DNA of 64,000 bases from CAMDMI01 sp044379485 (GCA_044379485.1 JBIPOE010000012.1:1-64000), one strand, 5' to 3'; counted from the first letter of the stretch, positions 28,508 through 37,209 are shown. A program made the numbers and translations. Notes: generated by a model not told the origin, from the letters alone.

Positions 28508-28556
28508 TGTTAAGGGAGTATTACGATTCATGCCCTAATGTTAAGAGAATGTTAAG
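28508..28556 (-). promoter_or_regulatory. Pho-box-like direct repeats upstream of the TonB receptor gene
   Basis: On the minus strand CTTAACA occurs at 28556-28550 and 28545-28539, 11 bp apart, within CTTAACATTCT / CTTAACATTAG, and a third copy is at 28514-28508. It lies 54-102 bases upstream of the ATG. The same motif and spacing precede the lipoprotein gene, suggesting one shared activator, by analogy with PhoB. Confidence 0.6.
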
Positions 28557-28641
28557 GAATGGAGGGAGAAAAAGATCTTTGGGAATGGCATGAGACAACC
28601 CCTTTTTTTTTCCAGACGAATAATTTTAACGGTTTTGGTCC

Positions 28642-29313
28642 GCTGTTCGACATTTGTAATGTCGAACCCCTATCGTAGGATTTACAATCCGCAACACACA
28701 GTTTATATTTAAAACTTCGCAAGTTCCAAAAGGCCTTTTCGTACACCATATATTGTCCCGAAACTGCTCCATAAATATTCTTCTTCTTTTTCTACCCATC
28801 CTGCCCGAACTGGGTTGAGGTTTATATAGTTCATTTTGCTGTCAAAGAAAGGTTTAGTTCTGATTTCCTCACCATGGTAGCCCGCTTCCCAAAACCAGAT
28901 TTTGCCATCTTTTTTTAAGGAGTAATTTTAACCATTCTTTCCGGCTTTCTTTCTCATTACTTTCAATAGCTTTCATCAAAACCTTGGCTGTGGGTTTTTT
29001 AAAGTCACGGATAAGGTCAGCCAAATTGCCATTATCCACAGAAATAATCAAATGGCAGTGGTTGCTCATTACCACCCAGGCATAAATTTGTAATCCCTTG
29101 TTTTGCTGGCAATACCTTAAATTTTCAAGAAGCAGTTCTACATAAACGGCCCTTGAAAATACATCTACCCATTGATGAACAGTAAATGTTACAAGGGTCA
29201 TAAACCCGATACGTTTCTCCCATCGGGTAAAAGTATAGAAGTTTTAAAAAAGTAGTGTTGACGGATTGAAAATCCTACGATAAAGCTTCCTGATTTCAAA
29301 TCAGGAAGAGCAG
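28642..29313 (-). mobile_element. RAYT/REP-type element, copy 1 (inactive)
   Basis: A 672-bp unit nearly identical to that at 31813-32497. Each end has a perfect hairpin followed by a shared REP-like motif: left TTCGACATT-TGT-AATGTCGAA then TATCGTAGGATTTACAATCC; right, inverted, GGATTGAAAATCCTACGATA then CTTCCTGAT...ATCAGGAAG. The gene between them encodes an IS200-like Y1 (HUH) transposase and is broken. Hairpin arms at the two ends differ while the inner motif is conserved. Confidence 0.82.
28702..29223 (-). pseudogene. REP-associated tyrosine transposase, frameshifted (copy 1)
   Basis: HUH motif NHCHLIIS is present, and the region that would encode YIHLNPVRAG, with the catalytic Tyr, remains out of frame. 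Compared with copy 2, about 14 bases are missing near 29190 (after the first ten codons) and one extra A occurs in the A-run near 28915, so two frameshifts inactivate it. The product would have been about 178 residues. Confidence 0.85.
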
Positions 29314-29407
29314 ATTTATAAACGATGCCAATAGTGATAATGAAACCAACCGTATCAAAAAGCCTCATTTGCCATTTGGTATTTTTTTTCCCATTAATTT
29401 GCGAGCT

Positions 29408-31711
29408 ATGAAAACACGGTTTACAGCAATCCTTTTTCTTGTCTGGGTTTTTGGAACTAAAGCGCAGACTCAAACACCAATTCAGGTAACGGGATTCAAC
29501 GAAGACATTGTCGCAGAATCTGGGTCTAGTGCATTGGACGCGACCACCAGGGAAATGGATGCCCAAAGTATTTCCAATTATGTGCTGTGCACCAAAGGTT
29601 TTGCAGATGAAAATAATTTCACACCAGCCAATACCTATGGCATTCCAGATGAAGGTGCATTCACCAGTCCTGTCAGAAACTATCAAATGGCACCTTTTGA
29701 TGAAGACAATGCCATCTATCTTTTTCCTTCCGATTCGGGAACTCTTAACCTTGTCAATCCATCCAGATTTACAGATTTGAGTTTGCTTACTTTGGCCACA
29801 GAAGGCAACGCCAGTGTGAAAATAACCTTTCATTTTTCAGATGGAACTTTTCAAAACGCGACCAGGGATTTTATTGATTGGTTTGGTTCGGTAGTCAATC
29901 CTGTTTTTTTTGGATATGGAAGGGTTAAACGGAAAAATGGGCCCTTTTTTTCTGGTTCTGATTACGAAGCGGCTCCCACCAATCCTAAATTTTCAAGTTT
30001 AGATTTTACCTTGCCCTGTACCAAAACTCTGGTGTCTATTGGCTTTAAGAACGTTTCTTTTTCAGGAGCCGGAAGTTCCAGAGCTTTTGTTTTGGCGGTT
30101 TCAGGTGTAGAAAGGAAGGTAATTCCTAAAATCCAGACAACAGCCTCTGATACTTCTTTTTGCCAGGGAAAATTGATCGATTTTGTGGCTTTTCCGGATT
30201 CTCAGGGAACCAATCCGGTGTACACCTGGAAAGTAAATGGCTTGGTAGTAGGTAGCAATCAGCCGACATATTCTTCTTCAACTTTGCAAAATCAGGATGT
30301 GGTAACCTGCACTTTGAGGAGTAATGCCGTTTGTGCATTTCCTCTTGAGGTGGTTTCTAATCCAATTAAGGTCACAGTTATAAACCCAAGGATACCAAAA
30401 ACAACTATAGCTGTGAATGATAGTACGGTTTGTGTGGGAACCCAAATAGTTTTTTCAGCCACTTCAGTAAATCCTGGCACAGCGCCCATTTATATTTGGA
30501 AAGTAAATGGTTTGGTAGTTGGTACAAATCAGCCAAGTTTCTCATCTTCAACTTTGCAAAATCAGGATTTGGTTACTTGTGTTTTAAGAAGTAATGCTGA
30601 ATGTGTAACAAAAGACTCGGTAATTTCCAATTCAATAAAGCTTACAATTTCTCCAATAAAGAATCCGAAGCTGAATATTTCAGTAAATGACAGTACGGTT
30701 TGTGTTGGCGACCAAATCAACTTTACAGCAAACCCTTTGGATGCTGGTGCCAATCCAAGCTTTACCTGGAAAGTGAATGGTTTGGTGCTTGGCACAGATC
30801 AGGCCAGTTTTTCATCCTCAAGCTTGAAAAACAACGATAAAATAACCTGCTCTATTCAAAGCAGCGAAGAATGTGTTTCCCCTTCTTTTGTGGTTTCCAA
30901 TACCATAAAAGTTGAAATTTTCCCTCTTCTGAAACCTGGAGCAAGTCTTTTTCTAAAAGACAGTTCGGTTTGTGAAGGAAACTCTGTGGAATTCATCGCC
31001 AATTCAACAAATGCGGGTAATCCGCCCATTTTCAAATGGTTTTTCAATGGAATTGCATCAGGCGAGGAAAGCAACAAATTGGTTTTGCAAAATCCTAAAA
31101 ATGGTGATAAGGTTAGTTGCTTGATTACCAGCACAGAAAATTGCAAGGCATTTGCTTCTATTGAAACACAAACCAAAACTGTGGAAGTAATTCCCGTGTA
31201 TAACCTTAGCATACAGGCTCCGGATTCATTTTTACTTGACGATTCCCCAAACCTGGTTTTGGTTGGCCCCTCAGGAGGACTTTTAAGTGGAAATGGAATC
31301 CAGAATTTGAGTTTTAACCCAGGTTTGGCCGGCGTAGGAAGCCATACCATTCAATATGCTTTTCCAGAAAACAGATGCACAACACCTGTTTCAAAAACCA
31401 TACGGGTGAAGGAAGAAATTCTGCCATGTAATCCTGAACCTACCAATCTGATTTCCATAAATGGTGACAACCTGAATGATGCCTGGGATATTGGTACTTT
31501 CAATAAACAATGTATTCTTTCAGCCAGTGTTGAAATTTTCAATCGCTGGGGTATTTCAGTGTTTAAATCTGACAACTATAAAAATGATTGGTTTGGAAAG
31601 AAGGATGGTGAAACACTTCAGCCTGGATCGTACTTTTATACAATCACTTATAAGACAGCCCGATCCGCCGATAGTTTTATAAAAAATGGCGTATTGACGC
31701 TAATGAAATAG
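29408..31711 (+). CDS. Secreted repeat protein with T9SS type B (gliding-motility) C-terminal domain
   Basis: 767 residues from the ATG at 29408 (signal peptide MKTRFTAILFLVWVFGTKAQ); the ATG-like start at 29369 is less likely. Residues 1-225 form an unassigned domain. Four Ig-like modules of about 90 residues follow, each with the pattern DSTVCVG, FTWKVNGLVVGT and ITCxxxSxxxC; the first three are also very similar at DNA level. The C-terminal 85 residues (ISINGDNLNDAWDIG, VEIFNRWGISVFKS, GSYFYTITY) are the CHU_C/gliding-motility type B sorting domain. Probably a surface adhesin or structural protein. Flanked on both sides by dead RAYT elements. Confidence 0.9.
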   Translation: MKTRFTAILFLVWVFGTKAQTQTPIQVTGFNEDIVAESGSSALDATTREMDAQSISNYVLCTKGFADENNFTPANTYGIPDEGAFTSPVRNYQMAPFDEDNAIYLFPSDSGTLNLVNPSRFTDLSLLTLATEGNASVKITFHFSDGTFQNATRDFIDWFGSVVNPVFFGYGRVKRKNGPFFSGSDYEAAPTNPKFSSLDFTLPCTKTLVSIGFKNVSFSGAGSSRAFVLAVSGVERKVIPKIQTTASDTSFCQGKLIDFVAFPDSQGTNPVYTWKVNGLVVGSNQPTYSSSTLQNQDVVTCTLRSNAVCAFPLEVVSNPIKVTVINPRIPKTTIAVNDSTVCVGTQIVFSATSVNPGTAPIYIWKVNGLVVGTNQPSFSSSTLQNQDLVTCVLRSNAECVTKDSVISNSIKLTISPIKNPKLNISVNDSTVCVGDQINFTANPLDAGANPSFTWKVNGLVLGTDQASFSSSSLKNNDKITCSIQSSEECVSPSFVVSNTIKVEIFPLLKPGASLFLKDSSVCEGNSVEFIANSTNAGNPPIFKWFFNGIASGEESNKLVLQNPKNGDKVSCLITSTENCKAFASIETQTKTVEVIPVYNLSIQAPDSFLLDDSPNLVLVGPSGGLLSGNGIQNLSFNPGLAGVGSHTIQYAFPENRCTTPVSKTIRVKEEILPCNPEPTNLISINGDNLNDAWDIGTFNKQCILSASVEIFNRWGISVFKSDNYKNDWFGKKDGETLQPGSYFYTITYKTARSADSFIKNGVLTLMK

Positions 31712-31812
31712 TTTGATTCTGGAAAATGAGTTTGGTTTTACATAAAGTCTATTAAAGGTCTGATCATATTTTTGACAAAGTTTTCCCGAGTTCATTTTCA
31801 GTTTCAAATTTT

Positions 31813-32497
31813 GCTGTTCGACATTTGTAATGTCGAACTCCTATCGTAGGATTTACAATCCGCAAAACACTGTTCATATTTTAAACTCCTCAATTTCAAA
31901 AAGGCCTTTTCGTACACCATATATTGTTACGCAACTGCTCCATAAATATTCTTCTTCTTTTTCTACCAATCCTGCCCGAACGGGGTTAAGGTGGATATAA
32001 TTCATTTTGCTGTCAAAGAAAGGTTTAGTTTTGATTTCCTCACCATGGTAGCCCGCTTCCCAAAACCAAATATTACCATCTTTTTTCAAAAGTAATTTTA
32101 ACCACTCTTACCGGCTTTCTTTCTCATTACTTTCAATAGCTTTCATCAAAACCTTAGCTGTGTGTTTTTTAAAGTCCCGGATAAGATCAGCCAAATTACC
32201 CTTATCAACAGAAATAATCAAATGGCAATGGTTGCTCATTACCACCCAGGCATAAATTTGTAATCCCTTGTTTTGCTGGCAATACCTTAAATTTTCAAGA
32301 AGCAGTTCTACATAAACGGCCCTTGAAAATACATCCACCCACTGATGAACAGTAAATGTTACAAAATAGACACCGCCTGGGTCATAAACCCGATACGTTT
32401 CTCCCATTGGGTAAAAGTAGAGAAATTTTAAAAAGGTAGTGTTGACGGATTGAAAATCCTACGATAAAGCTTCCTGATTTCAAATCAGGAAGAGCAG
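31813..32497 (-). mobile_element. RAYT/REP-type element, copy 2 (inactive)
   Basis: 685-bp unit in the same orientation as copy 1. The same terminal structure is present: GCTGTTCGACATT-TGT-AATGTCGAA plus TATCGTAGGATTTACAATCC on the left, and ACGGATTGAAAATCCTACGATA plus CTTCCTGAT...ATCAGGAAG on the right. It encodes a transposase interrupted by a single stop codon. Confidence 0.82.
31874..32407 (-). pseudogene. REP-associated tyrosine transposase, one premature stop (copy 2)
   Basis: Y1/HUH single-strand transposase of the TnpA-REP type. It reads MGETYRVYDPGG at the N-terminus, contains NHCHLIIS (HUH) and, further on, MNYIHLNPVRAGLV with the catalytic Tyr. A TAA at 32110-32108 interrupts the frame after KESR where copy 1 has Lys; the same frame continues to the end after the stop. 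The length of about 178 codons is normal. Confidence 0.87.
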
Positions 32498-32553
32498 GGC
32501 GTAGAGATTCGGACTTACCAATTCATCATCCATCATTCAAACCTCATCATTCC

Positions 32554-32763
32554 CTAAGGCACCGGATCAAATCCATTTCCGCCCCAGGGATGGCATCTTC
32601 CTATTCTTTTTAAACCCAGCCAGGTTCCTTTGATAGAACCATGCTTTTGAATCGCCTCAATCATATATTGGCTGCAGCTTGGGTTATACCGGCAAGCCAT
32701 GGGCAAATGGGGAGATATAATGTTTTGGTAGCCTTTAACCAGCAAAGTAAGGATCTGCTTCAA
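32554..32763 (-). CDS. yidD: Membrane protein insertion efficiency factor YidD
   Basis: Small cytoplasmic-face membrane protein that assists YidC-dependent insertion. 69 residues with the family's signatures ISPHLPMACRYNPSCSQYMIEAI and KRIGRCHPWGGNGFDPVP, including the three conserved Cys. The start is a TTG at 32763; no in-frame ATG exists upstream before a stop, and the length matches the family. It stands alone here, rather than next to rpmH/rnpA. Confidence 0.93.
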   Translation of the reverse strand: MKQILTLLVKGYQNIISPHLPMACRYNPSCSQYMIEAIQKHGSIKGTWLGLKRIGRCHPWGGNGFDPVP

Positions 32764-32838
32764 ATTTTGAAATGCTTTATTTTTTTAAAATGCATTGATA
32801 TTGAAGAGATTAGATTTTTTTTTTTAGAAGCCGAAAAC

Positions 32839-34218
32839 TTAATTTCTCTTTCCTGCCTTCCAAAGTTCATTGAAAGATTTTGGGGCCAGAATGGGCTCCT
32901 GCCTTCTCTTGGACCAGGAATTTTTGAACATCACACTCACTGCCCATTGTTTGATGGCACTGCCACCAAAATTCATAAGCTTCCGGCTGAGCATAGCACG
33001 TTTCCAAAGTTGAAATCCAAGTTTTTCCCACTTGTTGTTCAGATTTTCTTCAACCGATTGCTTTCTGTTTAACAACAAAATACCATGGATATCAATCTTC
33101 ACTGGGCAAACAGAAGAACAACCTCCACACAAAGTAGATGCATAACTCAAATGCTTAAACTTTTCTAAACCAAGGTATTGTGGGGAAATAATAGAGCCAA
33201 TCGGGCCACTATACGTAGTGTCATAGGTATGGCCGCCAATATTTTTATACACAGGGCAGGCATTAAGGCAAGCACCACAACGGATGCAGTTTAATCCCTG
33301 GCGTTTTTCTTTGTCAGCCAATAATCTGGAGCGACCGTTATCCAAAAGAACCACATACATTTCTTCCGGTCCGTCAAATTCGCCTTCTTGTCTGGGTCCG
33401 GTTAAAATGGTGTTGTAAACCGTAACATGCTGTCCAGTTCCACTTGTGGATAGCAATGGCCAGAAAAGATCCAGATCCAGCATATTGGGTACCATTTTTT
33501 CAATGCCAACCAAAGCAATGTGCACTTTTGGAAAGGCTACAGTAAGGCGGGCATTTCCCTCATTTTCAGTTACTGCCACGCCACCAATATCAGATATTAA
33601 AAAATTTCCACCTGTTATCCCTACCTCGGCCTCTGTATATTTATCCCGCATCAACCGGCGGGCAATCATGGTTAATTCTTCCGGATTATTGGTTAGTTCA
33701 GTACCCAAATGCTTGTTAAACAATTCACTAACATCTTCCTTACTCATGTGCATGGCGGGTGTTACTATGTGATAAGGCCTTTGGCCAGCGAGTTGCACAA
33801 TGTATTCACCCAAATCTGTCTCAAAAGGCTCAATGCCCTGGCTTTCCAGGTAATCATTCAAATGAATTTCTTCGGAAGTCATTGATTTTGACTTAACCAC
33901 AAGCCTGGCCTCCACAGATTTCATTATCTTACCTATTGCCTGAAGCGCATCATCCGCATTTTGGGCCCAAATTACCTTTCCGCCTCTGCTGGAAAACTTT
34001 TGTTCCCATTCGATCAGCATTTTATCCAGATTCAGGATGGCAGTACTTTTCAAAAAAGAAGCCCTGGATCTTGCCAATTCATGGTCCTGATATTGGGTCA
34101 TGCCTGAAGCAACAGAACTTCGGTATTTGCCCATGTTTTTGGCAATGGTCTTTCGATGTTTGGCATCAAAAGTCTTTATCTCAGCTTCCTGGGTAAATAT
34201 TTCAGCGGTTTCTAACAT
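32839..34218 (-). CDS. lutB: LutB/LldF-type iron-sulfur protein (lactate utilisation)
   Basis: Iron-sulfur subunit of the LutABC-type L-lactate dehydrogenase system. The N-terminal LutB domain has GMTQYQDHELARSRA and SMTSEEIHLNDYLE; two 4Fe-4S clusters are indicated by CIRCGACLNACPVYKNIGG and CGGCSSVCPVKIDI. 459 residues from the ATG at 34218 (a TTG at 34230 is upstream). lutA and lutC are not adjacent: the 3' neighbour is yidD and the 5' neighbour, 12 bases away, is 3-hydroxyanthranilate dioxygenase. Confidence 0.93.
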   Translation of the reverse strand: MLETAEIFTQEAEIKTFDAKHRKTIAKNMGKYRSSVASGMTQYQDHELARSRASFLKSTAILNLDKMLIEWEQKFSSRGGKVIWAQNADDALQAIGKIMKSVEARLVVKSKSMTSEEIHLNDYLESQGIEPFETDLGEYIVQLAGQRPYHIVTPAMHMSKEDVSELFNKHLGTELTNNPEELTMIARRLMRDKYTEAEVGITGGNFLISDIGGVAVTENEGNARLTVAFPKVHIALVGIEKMVPNMLDLDLFWPLLSTSGTGQHVTVYNTILTGPRQEGEFDGPEEMYVVLLDNGRSRLLADKEKRQGLNCIRCGACLNACPVYKNIGGHTYDTTYSGPIGSIISPQYLGLEKFKHLSYASTLCGGCSSVCPVKIDIHGILLLNRKQSVEENLNNKWEKLGFQLWKRAMLSRKLMNFGGSAIKQWAVSVMFKNSWSKRRQEPILAPKSFNELWKAGKRN

Positions 34219-34230
34219 AGTATCTTTCAA

Positions 34231-34779
34231 TTAGATCTGTGGTTTTTCCATAACGGTTCCACAATTTTTACAAGTTTTGAGAATGTCGGAACTAAAGAAT
34301 TGTTCCATAACCACAGGCAGTTGAGCCACAATATCTGAAACGGGTAATTCTACTTTGTGAAGCAAATTTCCACAATTTTCACAATGCCATTCAAAACCAT
34401 CCTTTTCGTCTGAATTCCGGTACCTTTCTATCACAAGCCCAATGGTATTTGGACCTCTGCGGGGACTATGCGGAATATTTGGCGGAAGCAAAAACATATC
34501 TCCAGCCTTTAAAAAAACAGAATGAGGCAGCAATTCGCCTTTCGATTCTTCCTTTTCCAGCATAAGTTTCAATTCAATTTCACCCTCCAATTGGTAAAAT
34601 AGTTCCTCACCTTTATTGATATGAAAATCCCTTCGGGAATTTGGTCCTCCCACCACCATGACCATAAAATCCTGATTCCCTTTGTAGATAACCTGATTGC
34701 CAACCGGGGGTTTTAACAAATGTCGGTTTTCCTGGATCCAATCCTGTAGATTGAAAGGCTGTGCGAAGGCTTGTGTCAT
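34231..34779 (-). CDS. 3-hydroxyanthranilate 3,4-dioxygenase
   Basis: Cupin dioxygenase that opens the ring of 3-hydroxyanthranilate, in the kynurenine route from tryptophan to quinolinate and NAD. Start at ATG 34779. Cupin metal ligands are in DFHINKGEELFYQ (His, Glu) and PPNIPHSPRRGP (His). The C-terminal CENCGN and CKNCGT pairs form the extra rubredoxin-like iron site of the bacterial enzyme. About 182 residues, normal. Twelve bases upstream of lutB on the same strand, so the two are probably cotranscribed. No other kynurenine-pathway gene is in the window. Confidence 0.93.
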   Translation of the reverse strand: MTQAFAQPFNLQDWIQENRHLLKPPVGNQVIYKGNQDFMVMVVGGPNSRRDFHINKGEELFYQLEGEIELKLMLEKEESKGELLPHSVFLKAGDMFLLPPNIPHSPRRGPNTIGLVIERYRNSDEKDGFEWHCENCGNLLHKVELPVSDIVAQLPVVMEQFFSSDILKTCKNCGTVMEKPQI

Positions 34780-34892
34780 GTAAAAATCAGAGCCCAAAAG
34801 TAGCCTGGATTTCGCTTTGGGCTATATATTAAAGGAAAAATTTTCAGAAACGTTAAATGGCAAAGTGGCCATTCAAAAAGGTCTCAAACTTT

Positions 34893-34976
34893 ACCGCAGA
34901 GTTGGCTGAGGATAAACGCAGAGATTCGCAGAGTCCTCAAAATCAGAATGAAAACTCAGTTGCCCTCAGCGGTTAA
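34893..34976. repeat. CGCAGAG-rich intergenic repeat
   Basis: Contains CCGCAGAG, ACGCAGAG and TCGCAGAG at short intervals, and the ends TACCGC...CTGAGG and CCTCAGCGGTTA are partly complementary. Such motifs are widespread intergenic repeats in Bacteroidota genomes. Function unknown. Confidence 0.55.
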
Positions 34977-35003
34977 TTGTCTTTTGGACAGCACCTATTA
35001 ACC

Positions 35004-35804
35004 TCAATTCAACCAAAGTCTGAAGCTTTTGCTTGAGGCCTTGGTAAATAAACGAACCTGATAAATTCCTGAACGATTACCAAGCTTGATTACATTTTCT
35101 TTGTCAGAAACTTTCCCAAGGCCGGTTTTTCTTCCAGTGATGTCAATTAGCTCATATTCTGTTATTTCTGATTTTGAATCCAAACCAAGTACTCTGAACT
35201 GACCATTTTTTTCATTAACAAATTTAACCTCCTGAAAGGCCTGAACAGTTTGATTTGAGGTCGTATTCCTTTGTATCCAATTGGTTATTGCCGTATCATT
35301 AGGCTCTACTGTTGATCGAAAATGTCTAACCCATCTGCCTTGCTCATCCACCAAAAATTTATTGAAGTTCCAATCAACTGAAACATTTTTTACACCATTT
35401 AAACTCTTCTTTTGTAGCCACTTATAAATTTGTGAAGTATCTCCGTTTTTGATAAAAACTTTACTCATCATCGGAAAAGTGATGCCATATTGGTTTTGAC
35501 AAAATGAATTTATTGTAGAGTCAGCAAACGGATCCTGACCACCAAAATCATTACAAGGAAAACCTATTACTCTGAAGTTTTGAGATTGGTATGTTGAATC
35601 TAATTTTTGGAGCTTTGTAAATTGGTGCGTGTAGCCGCAAAAGCTTGCTGTATTCACAATAAGCAGCTTTTTTCCGGCAAACATGGAAAGGTTGATGGTA
35701 TCACCAAAAATATTTTCTACTTTAAAGCCATGAAGACTAGAGGTTTGCTGAGAAATTCCTAAGGAAATTTGAAACATCAGAAGAAGTATAAAAAGTGCTT
35801 TCAT
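35004..35804 (-). CDS. Exported glutathione peroxidase-like protein with T9SS-like C-terminal domain
   Basis: Thiol peroxidase of the GPx family. Signal peptide MKALFILLLMFQISLGISQQ, peroxidatic Cys56 in VNTASFCGYTHQFTKL, FPCNDFGGQDP and WNFNKFLVDEQG (active-site Trp/Asn). The GPx domain ends near residue 185. The remaining 80 residues (FRVLGLDSKSEITEYELIDITG, GIYQVRLFTKASSKSFRLWL) resemble a T9SS type A sorting domain. An export system would place the enzyme at or outside the outer membrane, which is unusual for GPx. The type A assignment is by pattern only. Confidence 0.82.
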   Translation of the reverse strand: MKALFILLLMFQISLGISQQTSSLHGFKVENIFGDTINLSMFAGKKLLIVNTASFCGYTHQFTKLQKLDSTYQSQNFRVIGFPCNDFGGQDPFADSTINSFCQNQYGITFPMMSKVFIKNGDTSQIYKWLQKKSLNGVKNVSVDWNFNKFLVDEQGRWVRHFRSTVEPNDTAITNWIQRNTTSNQTVQAFQEVKFVNEKNGQFRVLGLDSKSEITEYELIDITGRKTGLGKVSDKENVIKLGNRSGIYQVRLFTKASSKSFRLWLN

Positions 35805-36059
35805 GAATTTTTATTAGGATTTAAGTATTTGGATAATGAATTGATTTTCAAATTACTAACATTCTTTTGGATTTTCCCATCCTCTCAATTTTGTTTTAGA
35901 ATTTGGATTTCGTAAAGATTTCCAATGTCCATTTTTTCCGTTATTCTAATATTCATTTTGAATATTTGGTCTTGTGGTTTAATTTAAAAAAAGCAAGGCA
36001 ATACATTTACAAACAGACTGATAAATCCAGGATTCAAATCTGGTTTTTTTAAATGCATA

Positions 36060-36541
36060 TTGAAAGAACGGTTTCAGTCAAACCATTTTGCTTTATTACC
36101 TTTACTTGCCACTTCAAAACATAAAGCGCACTTGAAACAAACTCTTCAGCCAATCCAACTCAAACAAAATTGGGAAAAAAAATTGGCAGATATCCACACC
36201 CTCGTGGGATTATATTTAAAACTGAGAGATCGATTTCCGCAAGCCCTTTTGCTTGAAAGTGCTGATTATCATGGCAAAGAAAATGCCATGTCTTACATTT
36301 GTTTGGAACCTTGGGCGGAGTTTAAAGTAGAAAATGAAAAAGTTTTTCTGGATGTTAATGGCCAAAAAATGAGCATGCAATTAAACAGAACAAAAAAGAT
36401 CTCATATAATCTTTGGAGGGTTAATCCGGGGCAGGGGTCGTGGCGAAATCTGAACCAGAAACCGAACTTAAGGAAGTAGCTAATAAGCTTTCTGCTTTGA
36501 GAAATGCAGTTGAAAAAGCCTCTGAAATATCCAGGTTTTAG
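36060..36541 (+). pseudogene. trpE: Anthranilate synthase component I remnant, large internal deletion
   Basis: The N-terminal TrpE region is recognisable (LYLKLRDRFPQALLLESADYHG, SYICLEPWAEFKVENEKVF). After about residue 125 the frame runs directly into a shifted frame encoding the C-terminal end: GAGVVAKSEPETELKEV and KLSALRNAVEKASEISRF then TAG at 36539-36541. About 300 codons of the chorismate-binding catalytic domain are gone. No ATG start is visible near the family's normal N-terminus; only a TTG at 36060. Cannot encode an active enzyme. Confidence 0.88.
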
Positions 36542-36546
36542 AAAAA

Positions 36547-37112
36547 ATGAAAAATATTTTGGTTGTTTACAAATACTATTCTTTTACTTGTAACCTGGTT
36601 TATTTAGTCAGAAAACCAGAGTATTCGCCCACTATTTGGCGGAACGAAAAGTTTCAGCTTGACGATGTCAATGGCTTTGAAAAGGTCATTTTGTCTCCGG
36701 GACCTGGCATTCCTTCCGAGGCAGGTTTAATGCCTGAGGTCATAATAAAGTTTACCAAATCGAAATCTATATTGGGAGTATGCCTTGGTCATCAGGCCAT
36801 TGGAGAGGCATTTGGTGGAACTTTGATAAATTTAAGTGAGGTTTATCATGGGGTTTCAACTTCAATTGACCTAAATCCAAACGAAAAAATTTTCAATGGA
36901 ATTCCATCTTCCATTAAAGTTGGTAGATATCATTCCTGGGCGGTTGATTCAGGTTCCTTTCCTTCTGATCTTGAAGTGACTGCCAAAGACCAAAATGGGC
37001 AGGTTATGGCTTTACGTCACAAAATGTATAATCTTGCCGGCCTTCAGTTTCATCCGGAGTCCATTATGACTGAGTTTGAACAGAAATGATTTCAAATTGG
37101 ATTAGGAGTTAG
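36547..37112 (+). pseudogene. trpG: Anthranilate synthase component II (glutamine amidotransferase), decaying
   Basis: The catalytic Cys (GVCLGHQAIGE) and His-x-Glu (LQFHPES) remain, and SPGPGIPSEAG is intact. The conserved N-terminal DNYDSFTYNLVH is degraded to VYKYYSFTCNLVY, with single-base changes explaining each substitution. Translation stops at 37089 in EFEQK, yet MISNWIRS, the usual C-terminal end, follows in another frame (37086-37112), showing a late frameshift. It begins five bases after the trpE remnant, as in an original trpEG operon. No other trp genes are in the window. Residual activity cannot be excluded. Confidence 0.75.
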
Positions 37113-37209
37113 TTTAGAGTTTAGAGTTAAAAGTTTAGAGTTCAGAGTTTAGAGTTAAAAGTTTAGAGTTCAACATTCATCATTCAACATTCATCATTCA
37201 ACATTCATA
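37109..37209. repeat. Short tandem repeats (GTTTAGAGTT and CATTCATCATTCAA families)
   Basis: A GTTTAGAGTT-based unit of about 28 bp is repeated twice, followed by three copies of a 14-bp unit CATTCATCATTCAA. The repeats fill the gap between the trpG remnant and bcp. A looser relative (CATCATCCATCATTCAA) is at about 32520. They are simple repeats of unknown role. Confidence 0.8.

Noticed and set aside
28642..32497. Composite transposon built from the two RAYT copies
   Set aside because: RAYT/HUH enzymes mobilise single short units, both copies are dead, and no target duplication is visible.
32554..32763. Frameshift at the start of yidD
   Set aside because: An ATG lies one frame off upstream, but the TTG start already gives the full family length and sequence.
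36060..36479. Hypothetical protein of 139 residues
   Set aside because: It is the N-terminal part of TrpE joined to a shifted frame, so a pseudogene is the better reading.
37109..37209. Possible CRISPR array in the tandem repeats
   Set aside because: Repeat units adjoin or overlap without unique spacers of uniform length, and there are no cas genes.
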